Below the pieces are notes generated by a model that was given only the letters and a program-made list of their open reading frames with translations, had not been told where the DNA came from and searched no databases. 64,000 nt of DNA from an uncultured Shewanella sp. GTDB lineage: Bacteria > Pseudomonadota > Gammaproteobacteria > Enterobacterales > Shewanellaceae. Below are positions 1 through 8,497 of this stretch, in pieces (the first letter of the stretch is position 1; each line of letters opens with the position of its first letter). A program made the translations under genes and the position numbers. The stretch lies in assembly GCF_947501665.1 (NCBI RefSeq), contig NZ_CANMWS010000001.1:248001-312000 (forward strand). The letters are read 5' to 3'.

Positions 1-492
1 GTTGATGGGTCATCTGAACATTTATCGATTTCTTCGTCTAAGGAAGAGGAGGCTGAACCTAGTATAACGTCCTTAACTGATGGAGAAAAAAAAGTGTTTA
101 AGCTTTTTGTTAAAGCGAACGAGCGGCTTAAAAAGCATGTGGACAACCTCAATCAATCTGAAATATTAGAAGAGAAATATACAGCGATGATTGCGGTTAT
201 AGCTGAATGCTATAAACAGCGGAAAGATAAGCAATATGTTGATTTTTGCGTGACGTTATCCTCAGATTTTTCACGATTATGTGAGAGGATTAGTCAAGAT
301 GAATCTTTACTGGATTTGAAAGGGGTGAGCTTTATGCAATTGGCAACACTGCTAAACGATAAAGGTGATTTTGATGAGGCGATTTCGATTTGTCAGCAAG
401 CGATTGATTATGAATTAACCGATGGAACGGTGAGTGGCTTTTCTGGTCGTAAAAGTCGCATTGAGAAGGCAAAGCATAAGCAAGCCAGATAA
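1..492 (+). CDS. TPR-like protein, 3' part (runs off left edge)
   Basis: The reading frame is open to the left edge, so the start lies outside the window; the GTG at 94 is internal. The visible 163 residues begin with a Ser/Glu-rich acidic stretch, followed by a helical, Lys-rich segment. The C-terminal part resembles one tetratricopeptide repeat (LATLLNDKGDFDEAISICQQ) followed by a basic tail. TPR proteins are usually protein-interaction scaffolds. No catalytic motif is visible and the partner is unknown. It ends 158 bp before the selO remnant. The family call is moderate because a single repeat is weak evidence. Confidence 0.6.
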   Translation, partial: VDGSSEHLSISSSKEEEAEPSITSLTDGEKKVFKLFVKANERLKKHVDNLNQSEILEEKYTAMIAVIAECYKQRKDKQYVDFCVTLSSDFSRLCERISQDESLLDLKGVSFMQLATLLNDKGDFDEAISICQQAIDYELTDGTVSGFSGRKSRIEKAKHKQAR

Positions 493-510
493 TTGTGGTA
501 AGTTTGATGC

Positions 511-578
511 TAATACCAATTTCATTATATATGATCTTTCTGCGGGAGCCTCTGAACCTTATAATGGAATTGGTATTA
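511..578. repeat. Palindromic repeat with TACCAATT arms
   Basis: Two 19-bp arms (511-529 and 560-578), starting TAATACCAATT and ending AATTGGTATTA, are inverted copies with one mismatch, separated by 30 bp. This looks like a dispersed intergenic palindrome. It follows the TPR-like gene without a clean T-run, so it could also form an RNA hairpin at the end of that transcript. Similar TACCAATT arms occur at 27521-27559. Confidence 0.6.
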
Positions 579-1048
579 ATTAAAGATGGTTAGCCTATAA
601 GGTATACTGTATCTGCATTGATTTAGCTATACAGGTTTCAATTAGAGGGTTTAAGTAAGATTTCTTTACTCAGTTATTCGGTTTTTATTCAGAAGTGTCA
701 CCACAATACTTAGAAGAGCCTAATGGGTGGGATGGAGTGATGCTGCCCATTTTGTTGGACTCACTTAGCCAACCAATATTTTACTCGCTCAGTTATCAGT
801 CAATCAGATCATTGACTGTGCTTGTTACTAGGTTCAAGTTTATTCTGGTCATCAGTTTGGTGGTTACACTTCATAATTGGGTGATGGATGTTCAGTTATT
901 ATCGGGGAGGCTCAAGGGCCTTTAGCTGATTGGGATGTTGCGTTAAAAGGATCGGCTATGACCTCTTATTCGAGACATAGTGATGGGCGGGCGGTGTTAC
1001 GTTCGGCAACTCGAGATCTTTTTGATTTCTGAAGCTTGACATTAGTTA

Positions 1049-1189
1049 ACCTGAACTGGGAATAATGAGTGTCAAAGAATATTAGTTATCCATTTAAAAT
1101 TAATTGGTTAAAATCATTTCAGTTATTCTTTATTGTTTAATTTGACTAAATACCCCTATTAAGCGGCGCTGCTTATCCCGAGTTCAGGT
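1049..1189 (+). mobile_element. MITE-like element, copy A (141 bp, short variant)
   Basis: It begins ACCTGAACTGGG and ends TCCCGAGTTCAGGT, so the termini are inverted repeats. It is flanked by TAGTTA (1043-1048) and TATTTA (1190-1195), a slightly diverged 6-bp target duplication. It splits the SelO-coding region between the SEA and LHIP codons. It shares both ends and the inner CGGCGCTGCTTA with copy C but has a shorter, diverged core. It has no coding capacity, so it would need a transposase supplied in trans. Confidence 0.8.
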
Positions 1190-1624
1190 TATTTACATAT
1201 TCCTATGATTCACGCTTTGGCTGTTATAGTCTCAAAGACACCTGTGTGGCGAGATACTCAAGAAATGGCTGTAATAACGCTGAGGTTGGCTAAGAGTCAT
1301 ATTTGTTTTGCTCACTTTGAGTATTTTTTGTCATAGTGATACCAGTTCGCATGATAAATTAATTCCAATTATTGAATTTCACTATCTCACAACACTCCCC
1401 TCATTGAGCTGATAACCTAGGCAACCGGGCATGGTTTTGTCAGGTGGATAAAGATACTGCGAGTATGATTGCACATTGATAGGTTGTAGGGCTTGTTCAT
1501 GGAGTGATGAATACTGATAACATGCCTATTTTAGTGATTTTGGTCCTTTTGCTTTTTTAGGTATGCTTAAGGAAGATTTTATTTGTAATGATTTTGATGT
1601 TCAAGGACGTTATGCGTTTAATCA

Positions 1625-1849
1625 ACCTGAACTCGGGTTCATGAGTGTCAGATAAAAATTTAATGACATTTAAAATCAAATTCTTAATTTACTTGCCTGT
1701 TTTTATTTATTTTACTTTTTGCTAAATGCCGATATTTTTGTCGATATCAAGGCGAGGTTTCGTGCCTAATAGCCCGCTATTAGTAGGAAGCACAACACAG
1801 ATAGGGGCCAAAAGCGATATGTAACGGCGCTTTTGGCCCTAGTTCAGGT
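1625..1849 (+). mobile_element. MITE-like element, copy B (225 bp)
   Basis: Termini are ACCTGAACTCGGG and CCCTAGTTCAGGT, with a perfect 6-bp direct repeat TAATCA on both sides (1619-1624 and 1850-1855). It interrupts the selO remnant exactly at Phe-Asn-Gln; the coding text resumes after the duplication. The core is nearly identical to copy C at 25378-25605, including a CTAATAG...CTATTAG hairpin. It is non-coding and so non-autonomous. Confidence 0.88.
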
Positions 1850-2426
1850 TAATCAGCAACTGGAGGGTACTTTGGAGCTTATAACGTTTAACCCAAGCAT
1901 TAATACCAATTATATCACCAGATGACTTAATGAAAGTGTTAAACACATACCAGAATGAACTTGTTAGCCATTATTTACATTTAATGCGTAATAAACTTGG
2001 CATCAGTATAATCAATGTCTCAAAAGATTCACCAAAAGAAGATGAAAATGATTTAGCGTTAATTAGTGAATTTATGCGGCCAATGAAGTACAGCCAGTTA
2101 GTTCATACGCTAACATGGTGTCAATGTGGACAAATTGACGCTAAAGACAAACAAGTGAGTTTAAGGGAGGGTTTTGTGGTTCGAGATGATTTTGATATTT
2201 GGTTTACTCATTATCAGCAGCGAGTCGGAAAATCGAGAATTGGCTGACATTACGTAATCAGTCAAACTCTAAATATATAGTACCAAATTTTCTGGTTCAA
2301 GAGGCCCTAAAGGCTACGTAGAAGGATGATTTATCGAAACTACTTAAATTGTCTCTGATTTTGCCAGAAAACCAACCCATGATGAGGCAGACATGATGCT
2401 GTCTTACAGTCATTGAGAAGAGTAAA

Positions 2427-2732
2427 ATGAAAATAAATGCAATACAACTTAATGAAGTACAGTTAAGCTTATCAATTTTAGCCAATGTGGATTTTGAGCA
2501 TTTTTCAGATTTTGCAGAGCCTTTCGTTAAGCGATTAGATTGCCATGTGATAGAACGACAGTGGGGAGCCGATCGCCATCAATGGTTGTTGGACTTTGAA
2601 GGTTGTCAGTTGCAGTTACATTATGAATTCTATGGTGATGTATGCTGGTTATCGGTTTCAAACGAAGAGGATATAGAGGTGTTAATTTATTTAGCTGGAT
2701 TATTAAAGCCTTATGTTGCGTCAAATGAGTAA
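2427..2732 (+). CDS. Small conserved protein, possibly DUF3630
   Basis: A 101-residue acidic cytosolic protein with no signal peptide or membrane segment. Its alternating pattern (QWLLDFEGCQLQLHYEFYGD then VCWLSVSNEED) suggests a small alpha/beta domain. It starts 11 bp after the selo remnant ends and stops 11 bp before srkA, so it probably leads the srkA transcript. Length and style resemble the DUF3630 family of Shewanella; that assignment is from memory and tentative. Function is unknown. Confidence 0.7.
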   Translation: MKINAIQLNEVQLSLSILANVDFEHFSDFAEPFVKRLDCHVIERQWGADRHQWLLDFEGCQLQLHYEFYGDVCWLSVSNEEDIEVLIYLAGLLKPYVASNE

Positions 2733-2743
2733 ACGAGAAAAAC

Positions 2744-3763
2744 ATGAATAAAGTAGAACCAAGTACGCCAATACAGAGTGAATTTCATTATCAAGCTTTG
2801 ACTCCCGACTTGATTTTAACCGCCATAGAGTCACTGGGTGTTTATCCTGAAACGGGGTTATTGGCGTTGAACAGTTATGAAAATAGGGTGTATCAGTTTC
2901 GCTGCGATCGTGGTGTACGTTATGTGGTTAAATTTTATCGACCAGAGCGTTGGAGTATTGAGCAAATTCAAGAGGAACATGATTTTTCAGCAGCCTTAGT
3001 CTCAAATGAGGTTCCTATCGCAACGCCTGTTATGATTAATAATCAATCGTTACATGTGTATGAAGGGTTTAAATTTGCTTTATACCCTTCTATTGGCGGG
3101 CGTTCATTTGAAGTGGACAATCTTGATCAACTTGAAGCGGCAGGGCGATTTATAGGCCGTATTCATCAATATTCATCACAGGATGTTTTTCATTATCGAG
3201 ACGGCATGTCACCTCAACTATTGGGTGATGAGTCATTAATGTGGTTAAAAAGTTCTGGTCATGTTCCAGTCAGTTTGCGGGAAGCTTATTTCACTGTAGT
3301 GGAACAGGTGCTTGCTAAAGCTACTGCTTTATGGGAAAGCGTTAATGTTTCTGGAATTCGATTACATGGCGATTTGCATCCTAGTAATATTTTATGGACA
3401 CCGAATGATGGTCCAAGTTTTGTAGATTTGGATGATGCTCGTACCGGGCCTGCGATTCAAGATCTGTGGATGTTATTATCGGGAGATAGACCTCAACAAT
3501 TATTGCAACTTGAGGTGATATTAGAAGCGTATGAAGAGTTTTGTGACTTTGATTCACGGCAATTGGCGTTAATTGAGCCATTAAGGGCGATGCGGATGTT
3601 GCATTATAATGCTTGGCTGAGTCGCCGTTGGGCAGATCCCGCCTTTCCGATGAACTTTCCTTGGTTTGGACAAGATAAGTATTGGGAGCAGCAAATTTTA
3701 GCCTTTAAAGAACAGCTCGCCGCATTGAATGAGCCCCCATTGAGTTTGTTACCGCAATACTAA
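2744..3763 (+). CDS. srkA: Stress response Ser/Thr protein kinase SrkA (YihE)
   Basis: SrkA is a cytosolic kinase of the APH/choline-kinase fold, known in E. coli to counter MazF-linked death and envelope stress. The 339 residues match the family length. The conserved lysine region YVVKFYRPE lies near residue 63. The catalytic loop HGDLHPSN spans residues 208-215, with Asp210 as catalytic base, and the metal-binding motif is VDLDDA. In enterobacteria yihE lies just upstream of dsbA and is controlled with it by the Cpx system; here dsbA follows 115 bp downstream, so the order is kept. Confidence 0.93.
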   Translation: MNKVEPSTPIQSEFHYQALTPDLILTAIESLGVYPETGLLALNSYENRVYQFRCDRGVRYVVKFYRPERWSIEQIQEEHDFSAALVSNEVPIATPVMINNQSLHVYEGFKFALYPSIGGRSFEVDNLDQLEAAGRFIGRIHQYSSQDVFHYRDGMSPQLLGDESLMWLKSSGHVPVSLREAYFTVVEQVLAKATALWESVNVSGIRLHGDLHPSNILWTPNDGPSFVDLDDARTGPAIQDLWMLLSGDRPQQLLQLEVILEAYEEFCDFDSRQLALIEPLRAMRMLHYNAWLSRRWADPAFPMNFPWFGQDKYWEQQILAFKEQLAALNEPPLSLLPQY

Positions 3764-3781
3764 CGTCCAATTGATATTAAG

Positions 3782-3805
3782 CAGTAATATATTATTACTG
3801 TTTTG
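3782..3805 (+). terminator. AT-rich hairpin between srkA and dsbA
   Basis: Perfect inverted repeat CAGTAATA / TATTACTG (8-bp arms, 3-nt loop) followed by TTTTG. It may be a weak terminator for srkA or an operator in the dsbA promoter region. Confidence 0.4.
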
Positions 3806-3878
3806 AAATACAGATAAAAGAACTCTATGATATGCTCCAAGTGACAATTATATTATTTGAAGTCGACAAGGAATAAGC

Positions 3879-4553
3879 ATGAAAAAAGCATTACTTATTG
3901 CAGCGATGTTGTTAATCGCGCCAATGGTATCGATGGCTGATACTGCGCCAGTTAAACCTGATGTTTCTAAGCCTGTAGTAGCATCAAAGTATAAAGAAGG
4001 AGTACATTACACTGTTATTAATCAAGGGCCTGCCACAAGCAAGCCTGAAATTACAGAGTTTTTCTCTTTCTATTGTCCACATTGCTATACCTTTCAAAAA
4101 TCAGAAGTACCAAAAATTAAGAAGCGTTTACCGAAGGGTGTGAAGTTTAAGCAAGTTCAAGTTGACTTTTTAGGTGGTAAAGGAAAGGGTGGCGTGAACA
4201 TGGGTGATGTCATGGCCCGTGCTTTTGCGATTGCTCAACTGCTCAAAGTTGAAAATAAAATTGAGCCAGCTATATTTTCAGCCATTCATGATAAAAGGCA
4301 ACGTTTTACCAGCTTAGACGATGTTAGGGCATTGTTCGTGGCTAATGGTGTGGATGGAGCGGAATTTGATGCAGCGGCTAATTCATTTATGGTGAATGCT
4401 CAAATGGCGCAAATGGTACGTGAAACAAAAGATGCGGGGATTAAGGGTGTGCCCACATTGATTGTTAACGGTAAATATCGTGTTGAAACTGGTGCGATTA
4501 AATCTTACGATGATATGCTTAACATTGCGTTTTATCTCACCACCTTGAAATAA
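3879..4553 (+). CDS. dsbA: Thiol:disulfide interchange protein DsbA (copy 1)
   Basis: A periplasmic oxidase that introduces disulfides into secreted proteins and is re-oxidised by DsbB. A signal peptide (residues 1-20, cleavage after SMA) is followed by a linker. The thioredoxin-fold active site FYCPHC has Cys66 and Cys69, and the cis-proline is in GVPTLIVNG. At 224 residues it is slightly longer than E. coli DsbA because of the N-terminal linker. A good ribosome site, AAGGA, precedes the ATG. Its C-terminal 40 residues are very similar to the second copy downstream, also at DNA level, indicating tandem duplication. Confidence 0.95.
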   Translation: MKKALLIAAMLLIAPMVSMADTAPVKPDVSKPVVASKYKEGVHYTVINQGPATSKPEITEFFSFYCPHCYTFQKSEVPKIKKRLPKGVKFKQVQVDFLGGKGKGGVNMGDVMARAFAIAQLLKVENKIEPAIFSAIHDKRQRFTSLDDVRALFVANGVDGAEFDAAANSFMVNAQMAQMVRETKDAGIKGVPTLIVNGKYRVETGAIKSYDDMLNIAFYLTTLK

Positions 4554-4678
4554 ATAAGTGATACCCATGATACTCTAGATACATATTTTCAGAGAGTAAA
4601 AAAGTGCATCATTTAAAGCGTATTATTGTCGAAATGCGACAACCTTTTAAGGTGGGGGTAAACACTTGTTAATCTTTT

Positions 4679-4706
4679 AAAAAGAAGCCACATGGCTTCT
4701 TTTTTA
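4679..4706 (+). terminator. Rho-independent terminator after dsbA copy 1
   Basis: AGAAGCC / GGCTTCT stem followed by a run of T, about 125 bp after the stop codon. The remaining sequence up to the second dsbA is AT-rich leader with no gene visible. Confidence 0.85.
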
Positions 4707-4858
4707 TTTTATCTATTTGTCTAACTGCCTAATGCCATTCAATCTTTTATATTGTCTTTTTATTTTATTGATTACTACATAAATTCAGTTCGGTTAATGA
4801 TACAACCTTGGTCCGTGCTTGATGACTTTTAGTAAGTAAGGTGTTTTGAGAGAAGATA

Positions 4859-5467
4859 ATGAAGACGATTTTTGGAGTAATTTTAAGTTTATCATTCATG
4901 ACGTTGAATGTGCTAGCAACGGAGTACAAGGAAGGGGTTCATTACACCGTAATTCGAGAAAGGGCTTCTGTAACGCCTGAAATTACTAGTTTCTTTTCAT
5001 TTTATTGTGGTCATTGTTACCAATTTTCACAGATGGAAATACCTAAAATGAAAGCACAGTTACCCCAAGGTGTAAGCTTTAAACAGGTGCAAGTTGCGGC
5101 CGTGGGTGGAGCGATGGGAAAAGAAATGGCTAAAGCCTTTGTGATTGCCCAGTTACTTGATGTGGAAGAGGTCATTGAAGGGGCATTATTTCAAGCAGTA
5201 CATAAAACAGGTGTTCGGTTTACTCAATTAGATGATATTAAAAAAGTATTTATTGAAAATGGTGTGGATGATGCAGAATTTGATGCTGCAGCATCCTCAT
5301 TTATGGTCAGCAGTAAGGTGGCACAAATGGAACAGGCGGTTAAAGATGCCGACATAGTAGGCGTACCTACCTTAATTGTAAACGGAAAATATCGTGTCGA
5401 AACTGGTGCGATTAAATCTTATGATGAGATGAGGCAAATAGCCTATTATTTAACTGGGTTGAATTAG
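4859..5467 (+). CDS. DsbA-family thiol:disulfide oxidoreductase (copy 2, CGHC)
   Basis: A paralogue of the preceding dsbA: 202 residues, signal peptide ending near VLA (residue 20), active site FYCGHC (Cys50, Cys53) and the cis-proline loop GVPTLIVNG. The active-site dipeptide is Gly-His instead of the DsbA-typical Pro-His. That dipeptide sets redox potential in the thioredoxin superfamily, so the copy may work at a different potential or on other substrates. It lacks the Gly/Lys-rich insertion around residues 105-115 of copy 1. It has its own upstream region of about 150 bp after a terminator, so it is probably transcribed separately. Confidence 0.9.
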   Translation: MKTIFGVILSLSFMTLNVLATEYKEGVHYTVIRERASVTPEITSFFSFYCGHCYQFSQMEIPKMKAQLPQGVSFKQVQVAAVGGAMGKEMAKAFVIAQLLDVEEVIEGALFQAVHKTGVRFTQLDDIKKVFIENGVDDAEFDAAASSFMVSSKVAQMEQAVKDADIVGVPTLIVNGKYRVETGAIKSYDEMRQIAYYLTGLN

Positions 5468-5487
5468 GTATAACTTCATAGATAGAA

Positions 5488-5520
5488 AAAAACCGTACTT
5501 CATTTTTGTGAGAAGTACGG
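5488..5520 (-). terminator. Hairpin with T-run on the minus strand
   Basis: Arms CCGTACTTC (5493-5501) and GAAGTACGG (5512-5520) are preceded on the plus strand by a run of A. On the minus strand this reads as a stem followed by seven T. It could end dsbA copy 2 transcription only poorly. As a minus-strand terminator it has no annotated gene in front of it. The rest of 5521-5821 holds no protein gene that I can see. Confidence 0.6.
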
Positions 5521-5821
5521 CTACAAGAGCTATTTGCTCAATATTACCCTGAGTAACTCATAAAATTTAACAGAGAGTCATTTTTTTGGCAAGTGTCACT
5601 TTATTATTTTTGCGAACTATTTGTCTGAAAGAGAAGCTTAAATTGTTTTTTTATGCTGAAAATGGGGTTAAATTCAGTTTTTATTTGTAAAGGATGCAAC
5701 TCTACTTCTATCTTTATGGTCGAACTAGAGTGAAAGAACAGAGATCATACCCAAAACGTGATTTGGGCAGGTTTTGATTTTTGAAATGTGTTAATTGTAG
5801 AATCATTAAAGGAGGCGCTTT

Positions 5822-6034
5822 ATGAGGGTATTTCCCGTTTATGCACCAAAATTGATTGTCAAACACGTGAGGATTTTTTTAAAGGGATCGATTTGGGTTA
5901 GGGGACTAGGAAGGTTAGAATTTTCAAAGGGAAGAGTGCTATTACCCAAGAAAAGCCTGCCAAAGGTTCAGCAGGCGATTGATGAACTCAATGAGCTAAT
6001 TGAGTCGCAAAACCTTGAAGAACAAGCGAGCTAA
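5822..6034 (+). CDS. ytfK: YtfK, DUF1107 family small protein
   Basis: A 70-residue protein with the DUF1107 pattern: an N-terminal VFPVYAPKLIVKHVRIFLKG segment, then a hydrophobic-basic core (LEFSKGRVLLPKK) and a helical C-terminus. E. coli YtfK binds SpoT and tips it toward (p)ppGpp synthesis under phosphate or fatty-acid starvation. The same role here is inferred from family membership. The Shine-Dalgarno AAAGGAGG is very strong and fixes the ATG. It faces zapB convergently with 3 bp between the stops. Confidence 0.87.
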   Translation: MRVFPVYAPKLIVKHVRIFLKGSIWVRGLGRLEFSKGRVLLPKKSLPKVQQAIDELNELIESQNLEEQAS

Positions 6035-6037
6035 TAA

Positions 6038-6241
6038 TTAGCTAACTTCTTCATTGAGTAAACCAACTAATCCAGTTACTTTTTCATTCCAAGAAGTGAG
6101 CTCTTGTTGTAAATGTTGGTTTTTCTCAATTAATGATTTACTTGATTGTCGTTCCTCTTCAAGCTCCATTTTCAATAATTCAATGGTTTCAAGTGCAGTT
6201 TGGATTTTTGTTTCTAGTTTTGATAATAATTCAAGGCTCAT
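6038..6241 (-). CDS. zapB: Cell division protein ZapB
   Basis: ZapB is a cytosolic coiled coil that binds ZapA at the Z-ring and links it to the nucleoid terminus. The 67 residues are almost wholly heptad coiled coil ([20 protein letters not shown] through [11 protein letters not shown]) and the length fits the family. The start is supported by AAGGA upstream on the minus strand. Confidence 0.88.
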   Translation of the reverse strand: MSLELLSKLETKIQTALETIELLKMELEEERQSSKSLIEKNQHLQQELTSWNEKVTGLVGLLNEEVS

Positions 6242-6440
6242 GGGAGTTCCTTTTGTGTCAAGATTACAAATACTGATTCTAGCAGTGCGGTAGGCTTAGT
6301 GAATAGCCAATTCTTTCAAGTGATGAAAAAAAAATCAATAAATTGCACGAATTTTGTATTTTATAGTGGTTTTTCCACATTATCTTTTCAAAGAGTCAAT
6401 CCTTGAGTGAAAGAGTTTTATATTTGATGATCTTATGTCG

Positions 6441-6470
6441 AAAAAAAACCCCTTATTGAGGGGTTTTATC
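6441..6470 (-). terminator. Terminator of the outer-membrane barrel gene
   Basis: AACCCC / GGGGTT hairpin followed on the minus strand by a T-run, 12 bp downstream of the barrel gene stop. Confidence 0.88.
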
Positions 6471-6482
6471 AGTGTGGATTTT

Positions 6483-7025
6483 CTAGAAGCGGTAATCTAC
6501 GCCGAGATAAACTTGCTGTGAGTTATCTAGAGAGACAATCGATTTAGAGTAATCCTGTTTTAGATAACGGTAACCCACTTCAGTGCTCAATTTAGGGTTT
6601 ATTTTATACTGTAACCCTGTTTGTCCACCCCAGACGAATCGATTAGCTGAGTCGAGGGAAGAAGCGTCAGGACTGATATGGTTCATACCTGCAGTAGCAC
6701 CGACAAACCAGTTGAGTTTTTGGTCGCTTGTGACAGGAATGAGGAAATCATAAGAGACTAGACCCATTTGCTGCTTTGCAAATTCATCATCATTGAATGA
6801 GTAAGTCAAATAAAGTCGTGCTTCATTGTTGATATAAGTACCAGCACGTAGTTGGTAAGTAGGATCATTCACATCTTTTGAATAACCACTGCCAAAATCA
6901 TAATCATTTTGTTGATTACCGTAGGCTGCTCCGACAAAGTTATCGGCGGCCATTGCTGGGATAGAAAGCGTTGTTGCAACTACAGATGCTAAAACAAGAG
7001 ATTTCGTTTTCATCATTTTCATCAT
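6483..7025 (-). CDS. Outer-membrane beta-barrel protein
   Basis: The start is placed at the Met-Met pair at 7025, which has GGAG just upstream; the frame is open further but would bury the signal peptide. Residues 1-27 form a signal peptide ending SIPAMA. The mature part alternates hydrophobic and polar residues, with Tyr/Phe-rich strands (YQLRAGTYINNEARLYLTYS, WGGQTGLQYKI, LSTEVGYRYLKQDYS) and a C-terminal VDYRF ending in Phe, the usual barrel-insertion signal. About 8 strands fit the OmpA/OmpW-size porin-like class. No specific family is recognised. It is monocistronic. Confidence 0.82.
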   Translation of the reverse strand: MMKMMKTKSLVLASVVATTLSIPAMAADNFVGAAYGNQQNDYDFGSGYSKDVNDPTYQLRAGTYINNEARLYLTYSFNDDEFAKQQMGLVSYDFLIPVTSDQKLNWFVGATAGMNHISPDASSLDSANRFVWGGQTGLQYKINPKLSTEVGYRYLKQDYSKSIVSLDNSQQVYLGVDYRF

Positions 7026-7247
7026 TGACTCCGCTATATTATAAGAAATTTTTCTCGAAACATCATAGGAGAGATAAGCTGAATAATAACTGAACATAGC
7101 TACTTATTGAATTTTAATGTTTTTTGAAAAAATTGACCAATTGAAATTCAATTGTATTTCTATGTTAATTCTGTGTTTATATTGATTTAATGTTTACCGT
7201 TTTCTATGGCATGTTTTTGGTTAAATATGGAGATTGCATACACATAA

Positions 7248-7270
7248 TTTTATGTATTCAATACATAAAA
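7248..7270. promoter_or_regulatory. Perfect 23-bp palindrome upstream of aminotransferase gene
   Basis: TTTTATGTATT, a central C, then AATACATAAAA: 11-bp arms without mismatch, about 80 bp before the aminotransferase start. There is no T-run, and the position and symmetry suit a dimeric regulator. The regulator is unknown; an ArgR-like or amino-acid-responsive factor is only a guess. Confidence 0.55.
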
Positions 7271-7351
7271 ATAGAGAGGAGGAAGGTCATTATACTTGAC
7301 TTTGTGCGTGAGGCTCCATAGTCTGCGTCACATTGATTAAGGTGGTATTTC

Positions 7352-8443
7352 ATGCAAATTAGTTACAATTTAAAGTCAAAGTCTGAACGTCGACAAGTGG
7401 CATTTGAACCGAAAGACAATGTGGGGTTCGGTGAACTGAGAACTGACCACATGTTTTTAATGGATTTTCGAGAGGGTCAATGGGTGGATCCTAGGATAGT
7501 GCCTTATGGACCTTTTGAAGTGGCGCCGGGTGCTATTGCACTGCATTATGGCCAGTCTGTTTTTGAAGGAGCGAAAGCATTTCATCATAAAGATGGTGAA
7601 ATTTATACTTTTAGATTGGATAAAAATGCTCAACGATTAAATCGTTCTGCAGATATTTTGTGCATGCAGGGTGTGCCTGAAGCAATGCAAAGAGCGGGTA
7701 TTGAAGCGTTGATTGATGTCGATAGATTATGGTTTCCGATGCAAGATGATGCTTGTTTGTATATTCGTCCTTTTATTTTTGCAACAGAAGATCGTTTATC
7801 CGTTTCACCCAGTGAGCAATATACCTTTTGTGTTATTTTAAGTCCAAGTGGCCCCTATTATAAAGCGGGCTTCAATCAAGCTATTCGTTTACTGATAAGT
7901 CAACGTTTTCATCGCGCTGTATCCGGAGGCATAGGGGCTTCTAAAGCATCAGGGAATTATGCAGCTTCTTTAAAAGCGGGTAAAGTAGCTGCTGAATACG
8001 GTGCGGCACAGGTGCTCTATTTAGATGCTAATAATCAGCAAATAGAGGAAGTGGGGGCAATGAACCACTTTCATATTCTTAAAGATGGCACCGTGATTAT
8101 CCCTACTTTTACGGATACCATTTTGAAGTCGATTACTTCTGAGTCTATTTTAGAATTGGGTGATTTACTGGGTTGTGAAGTCAGGCAAGAAACTGTTTTA
8201 CTCGATAAATTCATTCAAGATATTGAATCTGGCGAAATTATAGAGGCGGGTGGATTGGGGACTGCTGCAGTAGTAGCGCCTGTTGGTTCGTATATTTTTG
8301 AAGATAAGCGAATACTGACTGTGGGAAATGGTGGTGTTGGCGAGCATACCAAACGAATTTATAACGTATTGACTGATATTCAAAAAGGTTATAAGCAAGG
8401 CCCTAAAGATTGGCTAGTTAAAGTGGGCCGAACGGGTCATTAG
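7352..8443 (+). CDS. Branched-chain amino acid aminotransferase (long BCAT type)
   Basis: A fold-type IV PLP enzyme that interconverts Val, Leu or Ile and their 2-oxo acids with glutamate. The 363 residues match the longer BCAT subgroup rather than the roughly 308-residue IlvE. Visible motifs are HYGQSVFEGAKAF near the N-terminus and the PLP-lysine motif GASKASGNYA (Lys198). EVGAMNHF and a phosphate-binding Gly-Thr-Ala stretch, AGGLGTAAVVAP, follow. The monocistronic unit has its own terminator. A second, short-type ilvE lies in the ilv operon at 32627, so this copy may act in degradation; that is inference. Confidence 0.92.
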   Translation: MQISYNLKSKSERRQVAFEPKDNVGFGELRTDHMFLMDFREGQWVDPRIVPYGPFEVAPGAIALHYGQSVFEGAKAFHHKDGEIYTFRLDKNAQRLNRSADILCMQGVPEAMQRAGIEALIDVDRLWFPMQDDACLYIRPFIFATEDRLSVSPSEQYTFCVILSPSGPYYKAGFNQAIRLLISQRFHRAVSGGIGASKASGNYAASLKAGKVAAEYGAAQVLYLDANNQQIEEVGAMNHFHILKDGTVIIPTFTDTILKSITSESILELGDLLGCEVRQETVLLDKFIQDIESGEIIEAGGLGTAAVVAPVGSYIFEDKRILTVGNGGVGEHTKRIYNVLTDIQKGYKQGPKDWLVKVGRTGH

Positions 8444-8463
8444 TTGATTGAAATAATGAGTAT

Positions 8464-8492
8464 AAAAAGCCTTCAATCCTGAAGGCTTTTTT
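8464..8492 (+). terminator. Terminator after aminotransferase gene
   Basis: AAAAGCCTTCA / TGAAGGCTTTT stem with T-tract; the A-tract on the other side may also let it serve the convergent acyltransferase gene. Confidence 0.88.
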
Positions 8493-8497
8493 TGTCT

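Larger units (their letters stand above)
650..2416 (+). pseudogene. selO: Decayed selO (protein adenylyltransferase, YdiU family)
   Basis: SelO proteins transfer AMP from ATP onto protein hydroxyls. SelO-like peptides appear in order across the region in shifting frames. They are DFFTQLFGFYSEVSPQYLEE (from 659), VYSGHQFGGYT (838), [40 protein letters not shown] (after the first insertion), IAHxxVVGLVHGVMNTDNM, FGPFAFLGMLKEDFICNDFD, NTYQNELVSHYLHLMRNKLG, and KYIVPNFLVQEALKAT near the end. Reading is broken by several stops (for example TAA where Gln is expected after GGYTS), by frameshifts, and by two small transposable elements at 1049-1189 and 1625-1849. The longest open stretch, 1930-2247, is only the C-terminal part. 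It is clearly non-functional; the exact original start is not recoverable. Confidence 0.9.

Noticed and set aside
695..925. A 76-codon plus-strand frame as a gene
   Set aside because: It is one frame through the decayed selO; only its first residues (SPQYLEEP) match SelO before the frame shifts.
1904..1918. TAATACCAATTATA as another dispersed TACCAATT repeat
   Set aside because: There is no inverted partner nearby, and in frame it encodes LIPIIS of the SelO remnant.
1930..2247. A 105-codon frame as an independent small gene
   Set aside because: Its translation is the SelO C-terminal region, and matching codons continue upstream of the ATG and after the stop in other frames.
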